From: Providencia alcalifaciens DSM 30120
GTDB taxonomy: Bacteria > Pseudomonadota > Gammaproteobacteria > Enterobacterales > Enterobacteriaceae
NCBI RefSeq assembly: GCF_000173415.1
Contig: NZ_ABXW01000041.1
Location: 1 to 42,151 of the forward strand
Direction of reading: 5' to 3'
DNA length: 42,151 bases
The translations under genes and the position numbers were made by a program. Under the pieces are notes generated by a model. It was given only the letters and a program-made list of their open reading frames with translations. It searched no databases and was not told the DNA's origin. This document shows, piece by piece, positions 7,853 to 18,637 of this stretch (positions are counted from its first letter, which is position 1; every line of letters starts with the position of its first letter).

Positions 7853-9229
7853 CTACTGAAATAACTCACTTGAAAACTCACCGTTATTTATCCAGTGCTC
7901 AGAATTTTGCCAATCAATAGCAATACCCACATTGTTCTCACCCACAAATCCATCAGGTGTAATAAAACACCCTACCGCGCAAATTAACGTATCGTTATAG
8001 TAAATAAGTGGCGTTCGTTCTCGCATCCATGGTGCAACACCAAGTTCTTGCCAAATCTTTTTACTGCTACGTGAATGATTTCGACCGACAATACTTAGTG
8101 AACCTTGTAAACCAAAACGGATAGTGACAACTTCGTTTTCTTGTGGGGGACGGATCTGCCCTTCTCCCTCCATCACAACCAGCATCCCCAGTGATTCAGG
8201 TAATAAATAATCCTCAGGATAATTCCACTGATATTGTTTCCCCATCAGGCTATTAATGCGCTTAACCACCCACAGAGCCCCTTGATAACGGCGAATTTCC
8301 ACGTTACCCAAACGACAGATAGGTTCTGCATCCTGCCGAGCAAGTGCCACTTCCTGCCATATACGTTCCAATTGATTAAAGGGTGGCATGGCTAGCTGAT
8401 GAAGACCAATCCACCTGCGGATTAAAGCGTTACGCTTGGCAACTGAACAGTGAACAAGCCCGTCAATATATAACCCGCCACGATAATCGATAATCTCATC
8501 AAGTGAATCTTGCAGTAATTCATCCAATAGCGCTTCTTGTTCTGCACACAATGAGGCACTGCGAGAAACTGCATTGGCAAAATGTGACCAGCGTTCCGAT
8601 AACCTTGGCATGATATGTAAACGGAGAAAGTTACGATCATAACGGTCATCCTGGTTACTATCATCTTCAACCCAAGGCAATTGCTGCTCAGCACGGTAAT
8701 GTTCCAACGCATGACGAGAAATCGTGAGTAGAGGGCGTAGCAGGACCGTATTGCCACATTTAGCTTGAAAAGCAAGTGATTCCGGCATGGCAGAAAGCCC
8801 TGTAGGACCACTTCCTCGTTTAAGCGCCAACATAACTGTTTCAGCTTGGTCATCAAGATGCTGAGCCGTCACGATAATCTCATCTTCGAGTAGCTCTTCG
8901 CGATAAGCTTGATAACGTTCGGCTCTAGCAGCTGCTTCAATCCCTTTATTGCTTCCCTCCACCGTCACATGTCGACAAATAAATGGAATATCCCATTTCT
9001 GACACAATGAAGCGCAGTGAGCTTCCCACTTATCCGCTTGTATATTTAAACCATGATGAACATGAATGGCGCGGATTTCTAATGACGGTAATTCACTGAT
9101 TTTTATCTGATAAAGAGCATGAAGCAATACCGTGGAGTCGATACCACCACTGAATCCAACCAGAATTTTTCGGTAGCTTCCGATTTTTTCTCGAACTGTT
9201 GCGAGAATATGCTGTGAGGATTTCGCCAT
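7853..9229 (-). CDS. tilS: tRNA(Ile)-lysidine synthetase TilS
   Basis: ATP-dependent ligase that attaches lysine to C34 of the CAU-anticodon tRNA-Ile, switching its identity from Met to Ile; essential for AUA decoding. The PP-loop ATP-binding motif SGGIDS is at residues 27-32. The N-terminal catalytic domain also holds HVHHGL and the TAQHLDDQAETV block. A middle domain (about 230-320) and the C-terminal TilS domain follow. At 458 aa it is somewhat longer than the 432-residue E. coli enzyme. The start has AGGGAAG upstream. It follows accA after 123 bases and a strong terminator, so it probably has its own promoter. The ldcC and yaeR genes that separate accA from tilS in E. coli are missing. 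Confidence 0.96.
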   Translation of the reverse strand: MAKSSQHILATVREKIGSYRKILVGFSGGIDSTVLLHALYQIKISELPSLEIRAIHVHHGLNIQADKWEAHCASLCQKWDIPFICRHVTVEGSNKGIEAAARAERYQAYREELLEDEIIVTAQHLDDQAETVMLALKRGSGPTGLSAMPESLAFQAKCGNTVLLRPLLTISRHALEHYRAEQQLPWVEDDSNQDDRYDRNFLRLHIMPRLSERWSHFANAVSRSASLCAEQEALLDELLQDSLDEIIDYRGGLYIDGLVHCSVAKRNALIRRWIGLHQLAMPPFNQLERIWQEVALARQDAEPICRLGNVEIRRYQGALWVVKRINSLMGKQYQWNYPEDYLLPESLGMLVVMEGEGQIRPPQENEVVTIRFGLQGSLSIVGRNHSRSSKKIWQELGVAPWMRERTPLIYYNDTLICAVGCFITPDGFVGENNVGIAIDWQNSEHWINNGEFSSELFQ

Positions 9230-9282
9230 TATCTTCCCTTTATTCCACTCACTTCTTAATTCAATTTTATATTAAAGATAAT

Positions 9283-9316
9283 AAAAAACGGGAGCTGGCT
9301 AAACCGACTCCCGTTT
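9283..9316 (-). terminator. Terminator after accA
   Basis: Reading leftwards, AAACGGGAG (9316-9308) pairs with CTCCCGTTT (9294-9286) and runs into TTTTTT. A strong intrinsic terminator closing the long block that ends in dnaE-accA. Confidence 0.92.
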
Positions 9317-9352
9317 CAAAATAGAATGGATTGCACTTAATAGGTTAGCTAA

Positions 9353-10312
9353 TTAGCAGTAACCATATCCCATCAGACGTTGATAACGACGATTTTTCAG
9401 TGCTTCTACATCCAACGTATCTAACTCATTCAAGTCTTGCGTGAGTTGTGCTTTCAGAGATTCAGCAATTTCATCGTAGTTACGATGAGCACCACCCAGA
9501 GGTTCTGGGATCACACTGTCGATTAACTTCAGTTCTTTTAAACGAGGCGCTGTAATTCCCATCGCATCAGCTGCTAATGGTGCTTTATCTGCACTTTTCC
9601 ACAAAATAGATGCACAGCCTTCTGGTGAGATAACAGAATAAGTACTGTATTGCAGCATATTCACTTTATCACCAACACCAATCGCTAATGCCCCACCAGA
9701 GCCACCTTCGCCAATTACAGTACAGATCACAGGAACGGATAAGCGAGACATCTCACGTAAGTTACGTGCAATTGCTTCTGATTGACCACGTTCTTCAGCA
9801 CCAACGCCTGGGTATGCACCTGGGGTATCGATGAAGGTAATAATTGGCAGATTAAAACGCTCAGCCATTTCCATTAAACGCAGTGCTTTACGATAACCTT
9901 CTGGCGCTGGCATACCAAAGTTACGACGAATTTTCTCTTTGGTTTCACGACCTTTTTGATGACCAATAACCATCACAGGGCGCCCATCTAAACGAGCCAG
10001 ACCACCAATAATCGCTTTATCATCGGCATAAGCACGATCACCCGCTAATTCTTGGTAGTCCGTAAAAATACGGGAAATATAATCCAAAGAATAAGGACGA
10101 CGTGGGTGACGAGCGAGTTTAGCAATTTGCCAAGCTCCCAGATCAGAGAAAATCTTACGTGTCAGTTCAACACTTTTTTCACGTAAGCGGGCAACCTCTT
10201 CATCTAGGTTGACTTCTAAATTGTTATCTTGACGGCTAACTGCGGTTAGGGAATCGATTTTCGCCTCTAATTCAGCAATCGGCTGTTCAAAATCAAGAAA
10301 GTCCAGACTCAT
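9353..10312 (-). CDS. accA: Acetyl-CoA carboxylase carboxyltransferase subunit alpha
   Basis: Alpha subunit of the carboxyltransferase that, with AccD, moves the carboxyl group from biotin to acetyl-CoA to make malonyl-CoA, the committed step of fatty-acid synthesis. The 319-aa length equals E. coli AccA. Visible family blocks are the N-terminal coiled segment [17 protein letters not shown], then [32 protein letters not shown] and the oxyanion-type glycine cluster [17 protein letters not shown]. It starts 12 bases after dnaE, as in other enterobacteria, so the two are co-transcribed. A strong terminator follows. Confidence 0.98.
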   Translation of the reverse strand: MSLDFLDFEQPIAELEAKIDSLTAVSRQDNNLEVNLDEEVARLREKSVELTRKIFSDLGAWQIAKLARHPRRPYSLDYISRIFTDYQELAGDRAYADDKAIIGGLARLDGRPVMVIGHQKGRETKEKIRRNFGMPAPEGYRKALRLMEMAERFNLPIITFIDTPGAYPGVGAEERGQSEAIARNLREMSRLSVPVICTVIGEGGSGGALAIGVGDKVNMLQYSTYSVISPEGCASILWKSADKAPLAADAMGITAPRLKELKLIDSVIPEPLGGAHRNYDEIAESLKAQLTQDLNELDTLDVEALKNRRYQRLMGYGYC

Positions 10313-10324
10313 AATATTCCTATT

Positions 10325-13300
10325 TTAGTCAAATTCTAATTCTACCTGCTCACTACCCAGCAGAGTTCGAAGGTCGTTCAGAAGGGGATCCACGGGTGTC
10401 ACACGCCAAACAACGCCAAACTTGAGCTTAGCTCTGGCATCATCCTTCTGATAATACAAATGAACCGGTATCGTGCCTGAGCGGTGAGGTTCAAGAGCAT
10501 TGCGAAGCCGATTCAGTAATTGATCGTTAATTTGTTTATCGGACAACGATATTGCAAGGCCGCGCGCATATTTCTCCCTTGCTTCTCCGATATCCATCAA
10601 TTCGCGCACTGTCATTTTATTACCACCATTGAAATCATCAAAGCTGACCTGACCGGTGGCAATCAAAATATTGTCTTTTTCCAACATATGTTGGTATTTA
10701 TCCAGCGCATCTGAAAATAACATAATATCCAGACGACCGGAACGATCATCAAGCGTACAAATCCCAATTCTGTTCCCACGCTTCGTGGTGATCACTTTTG
10801 CAGAGAGCACTAAACCTACCACAGTTGTCACTTGACCACGAGGGGTTGGGTTCACATCTTTTAATCTCAAACCATTCGTATAACGCTCTATCTCACTTAA
10901 GTATCGCGTTATTGGGTGACCTGTCAAATACAGCCCCAATGTTTCACGCTCACCATCAAGCACGACTTGTTCAGGCCATTTCGGTACACTTGCGTAAGAG
11001 CTTTCAACTTGTTCAGGGGCTTCAGCAAGAACACCGAACATATCGCCTTGCCCGATAGCTTCAGCTTTTGCATGCTGATCAGCAGCTTTTAATGCATCCT
11101 CAAGGGAAGACATTAACGCAGCACGATGAGGACCTAAATGATCGAAAGCCCCTGCCATGATCAGTTTTTCCATCACACGGCGGTTGATCTTTTTAATATC
11201 CACTCGGGCACAAAGATCAAAAATTTCTTTGAAGATCCCGCCTTGTTGGCGAGCCTCAATGATCGCCTCAATTGGACCTTCTCCGACGCCTTTAATCGCA
11301 CCAATTCCGTAAACTATCTCACCTTCATCATTCACATGGAAGTGATATAGCCCGCTATTGATATCTGGCGGCAATACTTTTAAGCCCATACGCCAGCATT
11401 CGTCAACCAGTCCCACCACTTTTTCGGTATTATCCATATCCGCGGTCATTACCGCTGCCATAAATTCAGCCGGATAATGGGCTTTTAACCATAAGGTTTG
11501 GTATGAAACGAGAGCATAAGCAGCCGAGTGCGATTTGTTAAATCCATAACCGGCGAATTTCTCCACCAAGTCAAAGATTTTCATCGACAATTCGCCATCT
11601 ACCCCATTTTTGATAGAACCTTCCTCAAAAACGGAGCGCTGTTTTGCCATCTCTTCAGGTTTCTTTTTACCCATCGCACGACGCAGCATATCTGCGCCAC
11701 CAAGGGTGTAACCCGCTAACACCTGAGCAATCTGCATAACCTGTTCTTGGTATAGGATAATACCATAAGTTGGCTCTAGAACAGGTTTTAATGATTCGTG
11801 CTGCCAATTCACATCAGGGTATGATATCTCTTCACGTCCATGTTTACGGTCGATAAAGTTATCTACCATTCCTGATTGCAATGGTCCTGGGCGGAATAAC
11901 GCCACCAATGCGATCATATCTTCAAAGCAGTCTGGTTGCAGGCGCTTAATCAGATCCTTCATTCCGCGGGATTCCAACTGGAATACCGCCGTAGTTTCTG
12001 AGCGCTGTAGCATATCGAAGCTTTTTTTGTCATCCAATGGAATTGCAGCGATATCAATTGGATCTAAGTTTTTCTTCGCTCGACGGGCATTGATCATTTC
12101 CAATGCCCAGTTAATGATGGTCAGCGTTCGGAGACCTAAGAAGTCAAACTTCACCAGCCCTGCATATTCAACATCGTTCTTGTCAAATTGCGTAACTGGG
12201 TTATTTCCTTCTGCATCACAATAGAGTGGTGCAAAATCAGTAATCTTAGTTGGGGCAATCACCACCCCACCCGCATGTTTACCGGCGTTTCGAGTTACCC
12301 CTTCAAGCTTACGCGCCATATCAATCAGCGCTTTGACCTCTTCATCTGCCTCATAAATCTCTGGCAGTTGTGGCTCAACTTCAAACGCTTTCTCGAGAGT
12401 CATTCCTGGGTCAGGAGGAACTAATTTAGAAATGCGATCCACGAAACCATATGGATGACCAAGCACACGCCCTACGTCACGAATAACGGCTTTTGCAGCC
12501 ATCGTACCGAAAGTAATAATCTGAGATACGGCATCTCGTCCATACATTTGTGCTACGTGATCAATAACTTGATCCCGTTTTTCCATGCAGAAGTCAACGT
12601 CGAAGTCAGGCATAGAAACCCGCTCAGGGTTTAGGAAACGCTCAAACAGTAAATCTAGCTCAAGAGGATCTAAATCTGTAATTTTTAAGGCATAAGCGAC
12701 TAAAGAACCAGCACCTGAACCTCGACCTGGTCCAACAGGAACACCATTATCTTTCGACCATTGGATAAACTCCATCACGATCAAGAAATAACCAGGGAAT
12801 CCCATCTGGTTGATAACATTAAGCTCTATTTCTAAACGCTCATCGTATTCAGGGCGCTTTTCAGCCCGCACTTTTTCGTCTGGGAATAAAAATTTGAGTC
12901 GCTCTTCTAAGCCTTCTTTCGCACGCATAACCAAAAAGTCTTCTGTTTCCATATCCCCAGTCGGGAATTTAGGCAGGAAATATTCACCAAGACGAATGGT
13001 TACGTTACAGCGCTTAGCAATCTCTACACTGTTTTCTAATGCTTCAGGGATGTCGGAAAACAGCTCACACATCTCTTCTTCAGTACGTAAGTATTGCTGA
13101 GGACTATAATTTTTAGGGCGTTTCGGATCGGCTAATGTATAACCATCATGGATAGCGACACGAATTTCATGGGCATCAAAATCACTGCTTTCAATAAAAC
13201 AGACATCGTTAGTCGCAACAACAGGCAGGCCGCGCTGGGTTGCCAGCTCAACCGCCGCATGAAGGTAGCTTTCTTCATCAGGTCGACCTGTACGTATAAG

Positions 13301-13807
13301 CTCCAGATAATAAGCATCAGGGAAATATGTTTGATAAAATTCAAGGCTTTCATCCACTAACGCTTGGTTACCGCGCAGTAAAAATTGCCCCACATCCCCT
13401 TTTCGCCCGCCTGATAATAGGATTAAACCTTCTTTATGTTTGACAAGCCAATCGCGATGAATCGTTGGACCAATGGCGCCATAGCCTTTTTGGTATGCTT
13501 CGGAGATGAGTAAAGTGAGGTTTTGATAGCCTTCGTTATTGCGAGCCAGAACGGTTAAGTGAGCAACCTCATCACCCAGTTGCTCACTTTCCATATAAAA
13601 ATCAGCCCCAATGATTGGCTTGATACCCGCACCATGAGCCGCACCATAAAACTTCACTAACCCACAAAGGTTAGTAAAATCCGTGATGGCAAATGCAGGC
13701 ATGCCCATGGCGGCAACTTTTTTGACTAATGGACCGGTTTTTGCCAGCCCATCAATCATGGAATAGTCACTATGAACACGTAGATGAATAAAACGAGGAG
13801 AAGCCAT
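10325..13807 (-). CDS. dnaE: DNA polymerase III subunit alpha
   Basis: Replicative polymerase catalytic subunit. The 1160-aa length matches E. coli DnaE. The N-terminal PHP domain begins with [15 protein letters not shown]. The palm carries [16 protein letters not shown] and the catalytic [12 protein letters not shown] near residue 400, with a third acidic residue in [11 protein letters not shown]. The fingers, helix-hairpin-helix, OB-fold ([21 protein letters not shown]) and C-terminal tau-binding region follow. It lies between rnhB (28 bases upstream) and accA (12 bases downstream), the conserved enterobacterial arrangement, and is read as part of the lpx-dnaE-accA block. Confidence 0.99.
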   Translation of the reverse strand: MASPRFIHLRVHSDYSMIDGLAKTGPLVKKVAAMGMPAFAITDFTNLCGLVKFYGAAHGAGIKPIIGADFYMESEQLGDEVAHLTVLARNNEGYQNLTLLISEAYQKGYGAIGPTIHRDWLVKHKEGLILLSGGRKGDVGQFLLRGNQALVDESLEFYQTYFPDAYYLELIRTGRPDEESYLHAAVELATQRGLPVVATNDVCFIESSDFDAHEIRVAIHDGYTLADPKRPKNYSPQQYLRTEEEMCELFSDIPEALENSVEIAKRCNVTIRLGEYFLPKFPTGDMETEDFLVMRAKEGLEERLKFLFPDEKVRAEKRPEYDERLEIELNVINQMGFPGYFLIVMEFIQWSKDNGVPVGPGRGSGAGSLVAYALKITDLDPLELDLLFERFLNPERVSMPDFDVDFCMEKRDQVIDHVAQMYGRDAVSQIITFGTMAAKAVIRDVGRVLGHPYGFVDRISKLVPPDPGMTLEKAFEVEPQLPEIYEADEEVKALIDMARKLEGVTRNAGKHAGGVVIAPTKITDFAPLYCDAEGNNPVTQFDKNDVEYAGLVKFDFLGLRTLTIINWALEMINARRAKKNLDPIDIAAIPLDDKKSFDMLQRSETTAVFQLESRGMKDLIKRLQPDCFEDMIALVALFRPGPLQSGMVDNFIDRKHGREEISYPDVNWQHESLKPVLEPTYGIILYQEQVMQIAQVLAGYTLGGADMLRRAMGKKKPEEMAKQRSVFEEGSIKNGVDGELSMKIFDLVEKFAGYGFNKSHSAAYALVSYQTLWLKAHYPAEFMAAVMTADMDNTEKVVGLVDECWRMGLKVLPPDINSGLYHFHVNDEGEIVYGIGAIKGVGEGPIEAIIEARQQGGIFKEIFDLCARVDIKKINRRVMEKLIMAGAFDHLGPHRAALMSSLEDALKAADQHAKAEAIGQGDMFGVLAEAPEQVESSYASVPKWPEQVVLDGERETLGLYLTGHPITRYLSEIERYTNGLRLKDVNPTPRGQVTTVVGLVLSAKVITTKRGNRIGICTLDDRSGRLDIMLFSDALDKYQHMLEKDNILIATGQVSFDDFNGGNKMTVRELMDIGEAREKYARGLAISLSDKQINDQLLNRLRNALEPHRSGTIPVHLYYQKDDARAKLKFGVVWRVTPVDPLLNDLRTLLGSEQVELEFD

Positions 13808-13835
13808 TAACCTTATACCTATTTTTCTATGCCGA

Positions 13836-14426
13836 CTATTTAATGTCTAACGCACGTCTTACAGGCGCGAAGCTTTTACGATGAAACTCGGTAGCGCCAA
13901 ATTCAGCTAATTTTTCTAAATGATACGCTGTAGGATAGCCTTTATGTTTCGCAAAACCATACTCAGGAAAAGCTTTATCGAGCTCAACCATTTCTCTATC
14001 TCTGACGACTTTCGCTAGAATAGATGCCGCGCTTATCTCTTGGACTAAGCTATCGCCTTTGACTACTGCCTGTGATGGCATATCTAGCTTAGGGCAGCGA
14101 TTACCATCCACCAAAACAAATTCCGGTTTAATCAATAATCCTTCCACGGCTCTTTGCATCGCCAACATAGTGGCATGCAATATATTCAACTGATCGATTT
14201 CTTCTGGTTCAGCACGTCCAATGCACCAGCACAGCGCTTTTTCTTTGATTTCATCGAACAGTTTTTCTCGTTTCTTTTCACTGAGCTTTTTTGAATCAGC
14301 CAATCCTTCTATAGGATTATTGGGATCTAAAATCACTGCGGCTGTCACTACAGCGCCCACCAAAGGTCCACGACCGACTTCATCAACACCAGCAATTAAG
14401 TTGGCTTTCGGGTATATAAATTCCAT
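13836..14426 (-). CDS. rnhB: Ribonuclease HII
   Basis: Endonuclease that cuts RNA in RNA-DNA hybrids and initiates removal of single ribonucleotides from DNA. The type 2 RNase H motif [15 protein letters not shown] places Asp15 and Glu16 in the active site, with Asp107 (LVDGN) and Asp125 (KGDS) completing the carboxylate set. At 196 aa it matches the E. coli length. The start codon overlaps the lpxB stop by one base (TAATG), a classic translational coupling signal, and dnaE follows, pairing ribonucleotide repair with replication. Confidence 0.97.
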   Translation of the reverse strand: MEFIYPKANLIAGVDEVGRGPLVGAVVTAAVILDPNNPIEGLADSKKLSEKKREKLFDEIKEKALCWCIGRAEPEEIDQLNILHATMLAMQRAVEGLLIKPEFVLVDGNRCPKLDMPSQAVVKGDSLVQEISAASILAKVVRDREMVELDKAFPEYGFAKHKGYPTAYHLEKLAEFGATEFHRKSFAPVRRALDIK

Positions 14427-15580
14427 TATTTTCTAACCAAATCCAGTACAGCCTCTGCGGCTTGTTGGTCCGCATCACAACGAATGAGTTGATGCAATTG
14501 TAAGAAAGTTTGCTTCAGCGCTTCCACTTTTTCACCACCTTCCAATAATGGCAGTAATTGCGCAGCAAGCTGCTGTGGCTGACACTCTTCTTGGAGTAAT
14601 TCTTTGACAATTTCTTTCCCTGCCAATAAGTTTGGCAAAGAAACATAAGGGGTTTTAACTAAGCGCTTTGCAAGCCAGAATGTGAAGGGTTTCATTCGAT
14701 ACCCCACAACCATTGGACATTTTGTTAGCATACATTCCAACGCTGCCGTGCCTGATGCTAAAAGTGTCGCATCAGCCGCAGTCATCGCATCGCGAGCTTG
14801 TCCATCAAGAATATGGACATTCAATTCAGGAGCAACCTGCTGCTTTATTTCATCAAATTGCTGACGTCTCTTCTGATTTACCAAAGGCACTACAATATGT
14901 AAATCATCGAAATGACTATTTAATAGTGTAGCGGTTTTTAAAAAATCAGCACTGAGCATCTCCACTTCAGAATGTCGACTACCCGGTAATAAGGCTAAGC
15001 ATTTTGCAGTTGCTGGGATATTTAAACGCTCGCGTGCCGCGTATTTATCTGGGTTGAGGGGAATCGAATCCGCCATTGTGTGCCCAATAAAACGGCAAGG
15101 AACATCAAAGCGGTCATAAAATGCCTTCTCAAATGGGAGAAATGCTAAGACTAAATTTGTTGAGCGACCAATTTTAAATACACGCTTTTGACGCCAAGCC
15201 CAAACAGAGGGACTAACATAATGGATAGTTTTAATGCCTTTTGATTTTAAACGACCTTCAAGAGTGATATTAAAATCAGGTGCATCAATACCAACAAACA
15301 CATCAGGCTGTAACTCAGTAAAACGCTGAGTTAAATCTTTGCGTATAGATAATAAGCGAGGTAATCGACCAAGGACTTCAACAATTCCCATGACGGCAAG
15401 CTCTTCCATTTCATACCATGCTTCACAACCTTCAGCTTGCATGAGTGGTCCAGCGACACCGACAAAACGGGCATTGGGAACGTGTTGTTTTAAGGCGCGG
15501 ATGAGTCCTGCGCCTAAGATATCGCCAGATGTCTCTCCGGCAACAAGGCCAATAGTAAGTGGGCGGTTGCTATTTACCAA
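14426..15580 (-). CDS. lpxB: Lipid-A-disaccharide synthase LpxB
   Basis: GT-B glycosyltransferase that joins UDP-2,3-diacylglucosamine and lipid X to form the beta-1,6 disaccharide of lipid A, at the inner face of the inner membrane. Family blocks are the N-terminal [15 protein letters not shown], then [27 protein letters not shown] and [12 protein letters not shown], with [21 protein letters not shown] in the nucleotide-binding half. At 384 aa it is two residues longer than E. coli LpxB. It overlaps rnhB by one base and follows lpxA after about 50 bases. Confidence 0.98.
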   Translation of the reverse strand: MVNSNRPLTIGLVAGETSGDILGAGLIRALKQHVPNARFVGVAGPLMQAEGCEAWYEMEELAVMGIVEVLGRLPRLLSIRKDLTQRFTELQPDVFVGIDAPDFNITLEGRLKSKGIKTIHYVSPSVWAWRQKRVFKIGRSTNLVLAFLPFEKAFYDRFDVPCRFIGHTMADSIPLNPDKYAARERLNIPATAKCLALLPGSRHSEVEMLSADFLKTATLLNSHFDDLHIVVPLVNQKRRQQFDEIKQQVAPELNVHILDGQARDAMTAADATLLASGTAALECMLTKCPMVVGYRMKPFTFWLAKRLVKTPYVSLPNLLAGKEIVKELLQEECQPQQLAAQLLPLLEGGEKVEALKQTFLQLHQLIRCDADQQAAEAVLDLVRK

Positions 15581-15633
15581 AATTCGCTCCTTATTAAAGG
15601 CCTTTTCGTATCTTCATCTACAACAGCAAAAAA

Positions 15634-16431
15634 TTAACGAATAATTCCACGCTTAGATTGTGCTGAGTCTTCTAAAAAGTCGCTAAACACTTTAACGTGT
15701 TCATCCGTTTTAGCCATTTCAGCAATTTCTTCGCGCGCTTCTTCTAAAGATTTTCCTGAGCGATATAACGTTTTATACGCGTTACGGATCGCATGTAGAG
15801 ACTCTTTTTCAAAACCACGACGTTTCAAACCTTCAAGGTTTAAACCGAATGGAGTTGCATGGTTACCTTGTGCAATGACGTACGGAGGCACATCTTGTGC
15901 AACACCAGAGCACCCACCCACCATAACGTGGGCACCAATTTGGCAAAATTGATGCACCGCAGTCATGCCACCAATAATGGCGAAATCACCTAAAGTGACG
16001 TGACCACCTAACGTTCCGTTATTCGCAATAATACAGCGGTTACCAATGATGCAGTCATGTGCAATATGGACATTAACCATCAGTAAATTATCATTACCAA
16101 TTCTAGTTAAGTCACCGCCTTGTGTGGTTCCACGATGGATTGTCACACTCTCACGGATGCGGTTACGATCGCCAATCTCAACACGAGTTGGCTCACCTTG
16201 GTATTTCAGGTCTTGGTTAATTTCACCAATTGAAGCAAATTGAAAAATAACGTTGTCACGACCGATTTTTGTGTGTCCGTTCACAACAATGTGAGATTTC
16301 AGCTCAGTACCTTCACCAATTTCAACATCAGCGCCAATATAGCAAAAAGGTCCAATGCGTACATTGGCACCAATAACAGCTCCATCTTCTACAATAGATG
16401 AGGGATGAACATAGGCAGTTTTGTCAATCAT
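15634..16431 (-). CDS. lpxA: UDP-N-acetylglucosamine acyltransferase LpxA
   Basis: First enzyme of lipid A synthesis: transfers R-3-hydroxymyristoyl from acyl carrier protein to the 3-OH of UDP-GlcNAc. It is a trimeric left-handed beta-helix, seen as hexapeptide repeats over about residues 5-185, with catalytic His125 in HIAHDC. I start at the ATG at 16431 (265 aa), where [17 protein letters not shown] aligns with E. coli. A GTG 12 bases upstream is possible but lies inside fabZ. The fabZ stop and this ATG are one base apart (TGA-T-ATG), with GAGGT in the fabZ end acting as ribosome site. Confidence 0.97.
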   Translation of the reverse strand: MIDKTAYVHPSSIVEDGAVIGANVRIGPFCYIGADVEIGEGTELKSHIVVNGHTKIGRDNVIFQFASIGEINQDLKYQGEPTRVEIGDRNRIRESVTIHRGTTQGGDLTRIGNDNLLMVNVHIAHDCIIGNRCIIANNGTLGGHVTLGDFAIIGGMTAVHQFCQIGAHVMVGGCSGVAQDVPPYVIAQGNHATPFGLNLEGLKRRGFEKESLHAIRNAYKTLYRSGKSLEEAREEIAEMAKTDEHVKVFSDFLEDSAQSKRGIIR

Positions 16432-16432
16432 A

Positions 16433-16885
16433 TCAGACCTCACGACGACGGGCGCACATCATTTCTGCTTCGCAGGCCACTTCTCCATCAACTTTTGCAA
16501 CACCTTTAAAACGAGCAACACCGCGACGTTCTTTGATAAATTCGACTTCCAGGATCATTTGGTCTCCTGGCAGAACGGGACGTTTAAAGCGCGCGTTATC
16601 TATAGCTGCAAAATAATACAATTCGCCGGGCTCAAGTTTACCTACGCTTTTAAACGCAAGAATGCCTGTAGCCTGAGCCATCGCTTCTAAGATTAAAACA
16701 CCCGGAAAAATTGGTTTGCTAGGGAAATGTCCCTGAAAGAATGGCTCGTTAAAAGAGACGTTCTTTACCGCGCGCAAAGATTTACCTTCTTCAAAATCCA
16801 ATACACGGTCAACCAAAAGGAATGGGTAACGGTGCGGAAGTAGTTCTAAGATTTCTTCTATATTCAGAGTATGATTATCACTCAT
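16433..16885 (-). CDS. fabZ: 3-hydroxyacyl-ACP dehydratase FabZ
   Basis: Hot-dog fold dehydratase of type II fatty-acid synthesis that converts 3-hydroxyacyl-ACP to trans-2-enoyl-ACP. It draws on the same 3-hydroxymyristoyl-ACP pool used by LpxA and LpxD, and sits between their genes. The catalytic pair His53 and Glu67 lies in [21 protein letters not shown]. At 150 aa it matches E. coli (151). It is tightly coupled to lpxA and separated from lpxD by 129 bases with a large hairpin. Confidence 0.97.
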   Translation of the reverse strand: MSDNHTLNIEEILELLPHRYPFLLVDRVLDFEEGKSLRAVKNVSFNEPFFQGHFPSKPIFPGVLILEAMAQATGILAFKSVGKLEPGELYYFAAIDNARFKRPVLPGDQMILEVEFIKERRGVARFKGVAKVDGEVACEAEMMCARRREV

Positions 16886-16928
16886 CGAAATACTCTTCCT
16901 GTCAATTAATACTATTTAATTAATGAAT

Positions 16929-16968
16929 CGGCCCGCTTTAACTCAATGGTGAGTTAACAGGCAGGCCG
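16929..16968 (-). other. Intercistronic hairpin between lpxD and fabZ
   Basis: Inner arms TTAACTCA (16938-16945) and TGAGTTAA (16950-16957) form a perfect 8-base stem. Outer arms CGGCC (16929-16933) and GGCCG (16964-16968) extend it across an internal loop. There is no T run in the direction of transcription, so mRNA processing or stability is likelier than termination. Confidence 0.65.
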
Positions 16969-17014
16969 GAAAAACGTAACTCAAGAAACTATTTTAGCTT
17001 GAATTACCAAATAA

Positions 17015-18052
17015 TTACTGATTTTTTTGATTTTGGCTATCTAATTCACGTTCAATTGTTTTTAGACGCTTATTCATCTCATTGATGTTTAAGACTAAAG
17101 CCGCAGTTTTACGCCATGTTTTATTCGGCTGTAAAGGGATACCAGAAGAGTAAACTCCAGGCTCAGTAATTGGTCGCATGACCATTCCCATACCTGTTAC
17201 GGTAACCTTATCACAGATTTCCATGTGCCCATTGATAACACTGGCTCCGCCAATCATACAATAACGACCGATTTTTAAACTACCGGCCATGATGACACCC
17301 CCCGCAACTGCGGTATTATCACCTATTGTTACATTGTGCGCAATTTGGCATTGGTTATCGATAATAACGCCATTGCCAATGACTGTGTTATCTAATGCGC
17401 CACGGTCAATTGTTGTACACGCGCCGATCTCAACACGAGACCCGATGATCACGGTACCCAACTGAGGGATCTTGATCCAATTACCACGATCATTGGCATA
17501 ACCAAAGCCATCCGAGCCGATCACTGTGCCAGATTGGATTAAACAGCTTTCACCAATTTCAACATGATGATACACACTGACGTTCGCCCATAAACGGGTA
17601 CCTGCGCCAATACGGGTGTTTTTACCAATAAAGCAACCAGCGCCGATCACAACGTTATCACCTAGCACTACGCCACTTTCGATAACAGCATTCGCGCCAA
17701 TAGCGACATTTTGACCAAGCTGAGCATCATCAGCAATAACGGCTGAAACATGGATATTCTCCGCAGGAGCTGGAGTGGTATCCATAATTTGTGCCATATA
17801 CGCATAAGCAAGGTAAGGATTATCTACAACCAGTGCAGCAACCTTACAAGCACTCAGATCTTTTTCCGTTAAAACCACAGCAGCAGCTTGGCAGTCTGCC
17901 AATTTGTCGCTGTAACGGCTATCAGATAAAAAAGTAATCTGTTGATTGTTCGCTGAATACATCGGTGCGATACCGGTGATGACGATATCGCCATCACCGT
18001 GTAACTGTGCATTCAACTGCTGAGCGAGGTCAGCTAATCGAATTGAAGACAT
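17015..18052 (-). CDS. lpxD: UDP-3-O-(3-hydroxymyristoyl)glucosamine N-acyltransferase LpxD
   Basis: Third step of lipid A synthesis: N-acylates UDP-3-O-acylglucosamine with hydroxymyristoyl-ACP. After an N-terminal uridine-binding domain (about 1-100) comes a long run of hexapeptide repeats forming the left-handed beta-helix. Catalytic His239 lies in [14 protein letters not shown]-terminal helix ([19 protein letters not shown]) matches the ACP-recognising helix. At 345 aa it is slightly longer than E. coli LpxD (341). It starts three bases after the skp stop, the usual bamA-skp-lpxD arrangement. Confidence 0.98.
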   Translation of the reverse strand: MSSIRLADLAQQLNAQLHGDGDIVITGIAPMYSANNQQITFLSDSRYSDKLADCQAAAVVLTEKDLSACKVAALVVDNPYLAYAYMAQIMDTTPAPAENIHVSAVIADDAQLGQNVAIGANAVIESGVVLGDNVVIGAGCFIGKNTRIGAGTRLWANVSVYHHVEIGESCLIQSGTVIGSDGFGYANDRGNWIKIPQLGTVIIGSRVEIGACTTIDRGALDNTVIGNGVIIDNQCQIAHNVTIGDNTAVAGGVIMAGSLKIGRYCMIGGASVINGHMEICDKVTVTGMGMVMRPITEPGVYSSGIPLQPNKTWRKTAALVLNINEMNKRLKTIERELDSQNQKNQ

Positions 18053-18055
18053 CTA

Positions 18056-18550
18056 TTATTTAACCTGTTTTTGAACCTGGCTGGTGATATTGATACCATC
18101 TTTTGCATACGCAACTGCGTTTGCATCGATAACAACATCATAGCCTTCTTTCGCTGCAACAGCTTTAATAGAATCTTGGATACGGCTCAGAATTTTATTA
18201 CGCTCTTCAGATTGACGACGACGATTGTCTTCCTCAAATTTTTGAGCTTTTTCTGCAAACTGGTCACGTTTAGTGATTAATTCTTTTTCCTGCTTTTCAC
18301 GATCACTAGTGCTCATAGTCGCACCGTCACGACGCAGTTTTTCTACGCGTGATTGCAGATCTTTTTCCAGATTTTGCAATTCAGTAGCACGGCTTTTGAA
18401 TTCACTTTCAAGCTGCTTAGCAACGGCTTCACGAGCAGGCATGTTTTGGAAAACTTCGCCAACATTCACGATAGCGATTTTTTCAGCATACGCACCCGCA
18501 GACATTGCTAAAGCAATACTCACACCCGCTGCACACAACAATTTTTTCAC
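18056..18550 (-). CDS. skp: Periplasmic chaperone Skp (OmpH)
   Basis: Trimeric periplasmic holdase that carries unfolded outer-membrane proteins from the Sec translocon towards the BAM complex. A 22-residue signal peptide ends in AYA before EKIAIVNVGEVF. The central part (about residues 45-125) is highly charged and helical, consistent with the coiled-coil tentacles. The 164-aa length fits Skp (161 in E. coli). It lies directly downstream of bamA after an intercistronic hairpin and three bases before lpxD. Confidence 0.96.
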   Translation of the reverse strand: MKKLLCAAGVSIALAMSAGAYAEKIAIVNVGEVFQNMPAREAVAKQLESEFKSRATELQNLEKDLQSRVEKLRRDGATMSTSDREKQEKELITKRDQFAEKAQKFEEDNRRRQSEERNKILSRIQDSIKAVAAKEGYDVVIDANAVAYAKDGINITSQVQKQVK

Positions 18551-18591
18551 ACTAAACTCCTTAACCCATTCTTATGGCTGGAAATTTTGGT

Positions 18592-18615
18592 AGCCCTCAT
18601 TCTCTTATGAGGGCT
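18592..18615 (-). other. Intercistronic hairpin between bamA and skp
   Basis: AGCCCTCAT (18592-18600) and ATGAGGGCT (18607-18615) form a perfect 9-base stem with a six-base loop. No T run follows on the minus strand. It probably sets relative levels of bamA and skp by protecting the upstream 3' end or by partial attenuation. Confidence 0.7.
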
Positions 18616-18637
18616 GATTTCGATAGAGACTGGGCTA

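Noticed and set aside
8422-8856. 144-codon open frame inside tilS in another frame
   Set aside because: It is a shadow of a clearly conserved gene on the same strand, with no family features.
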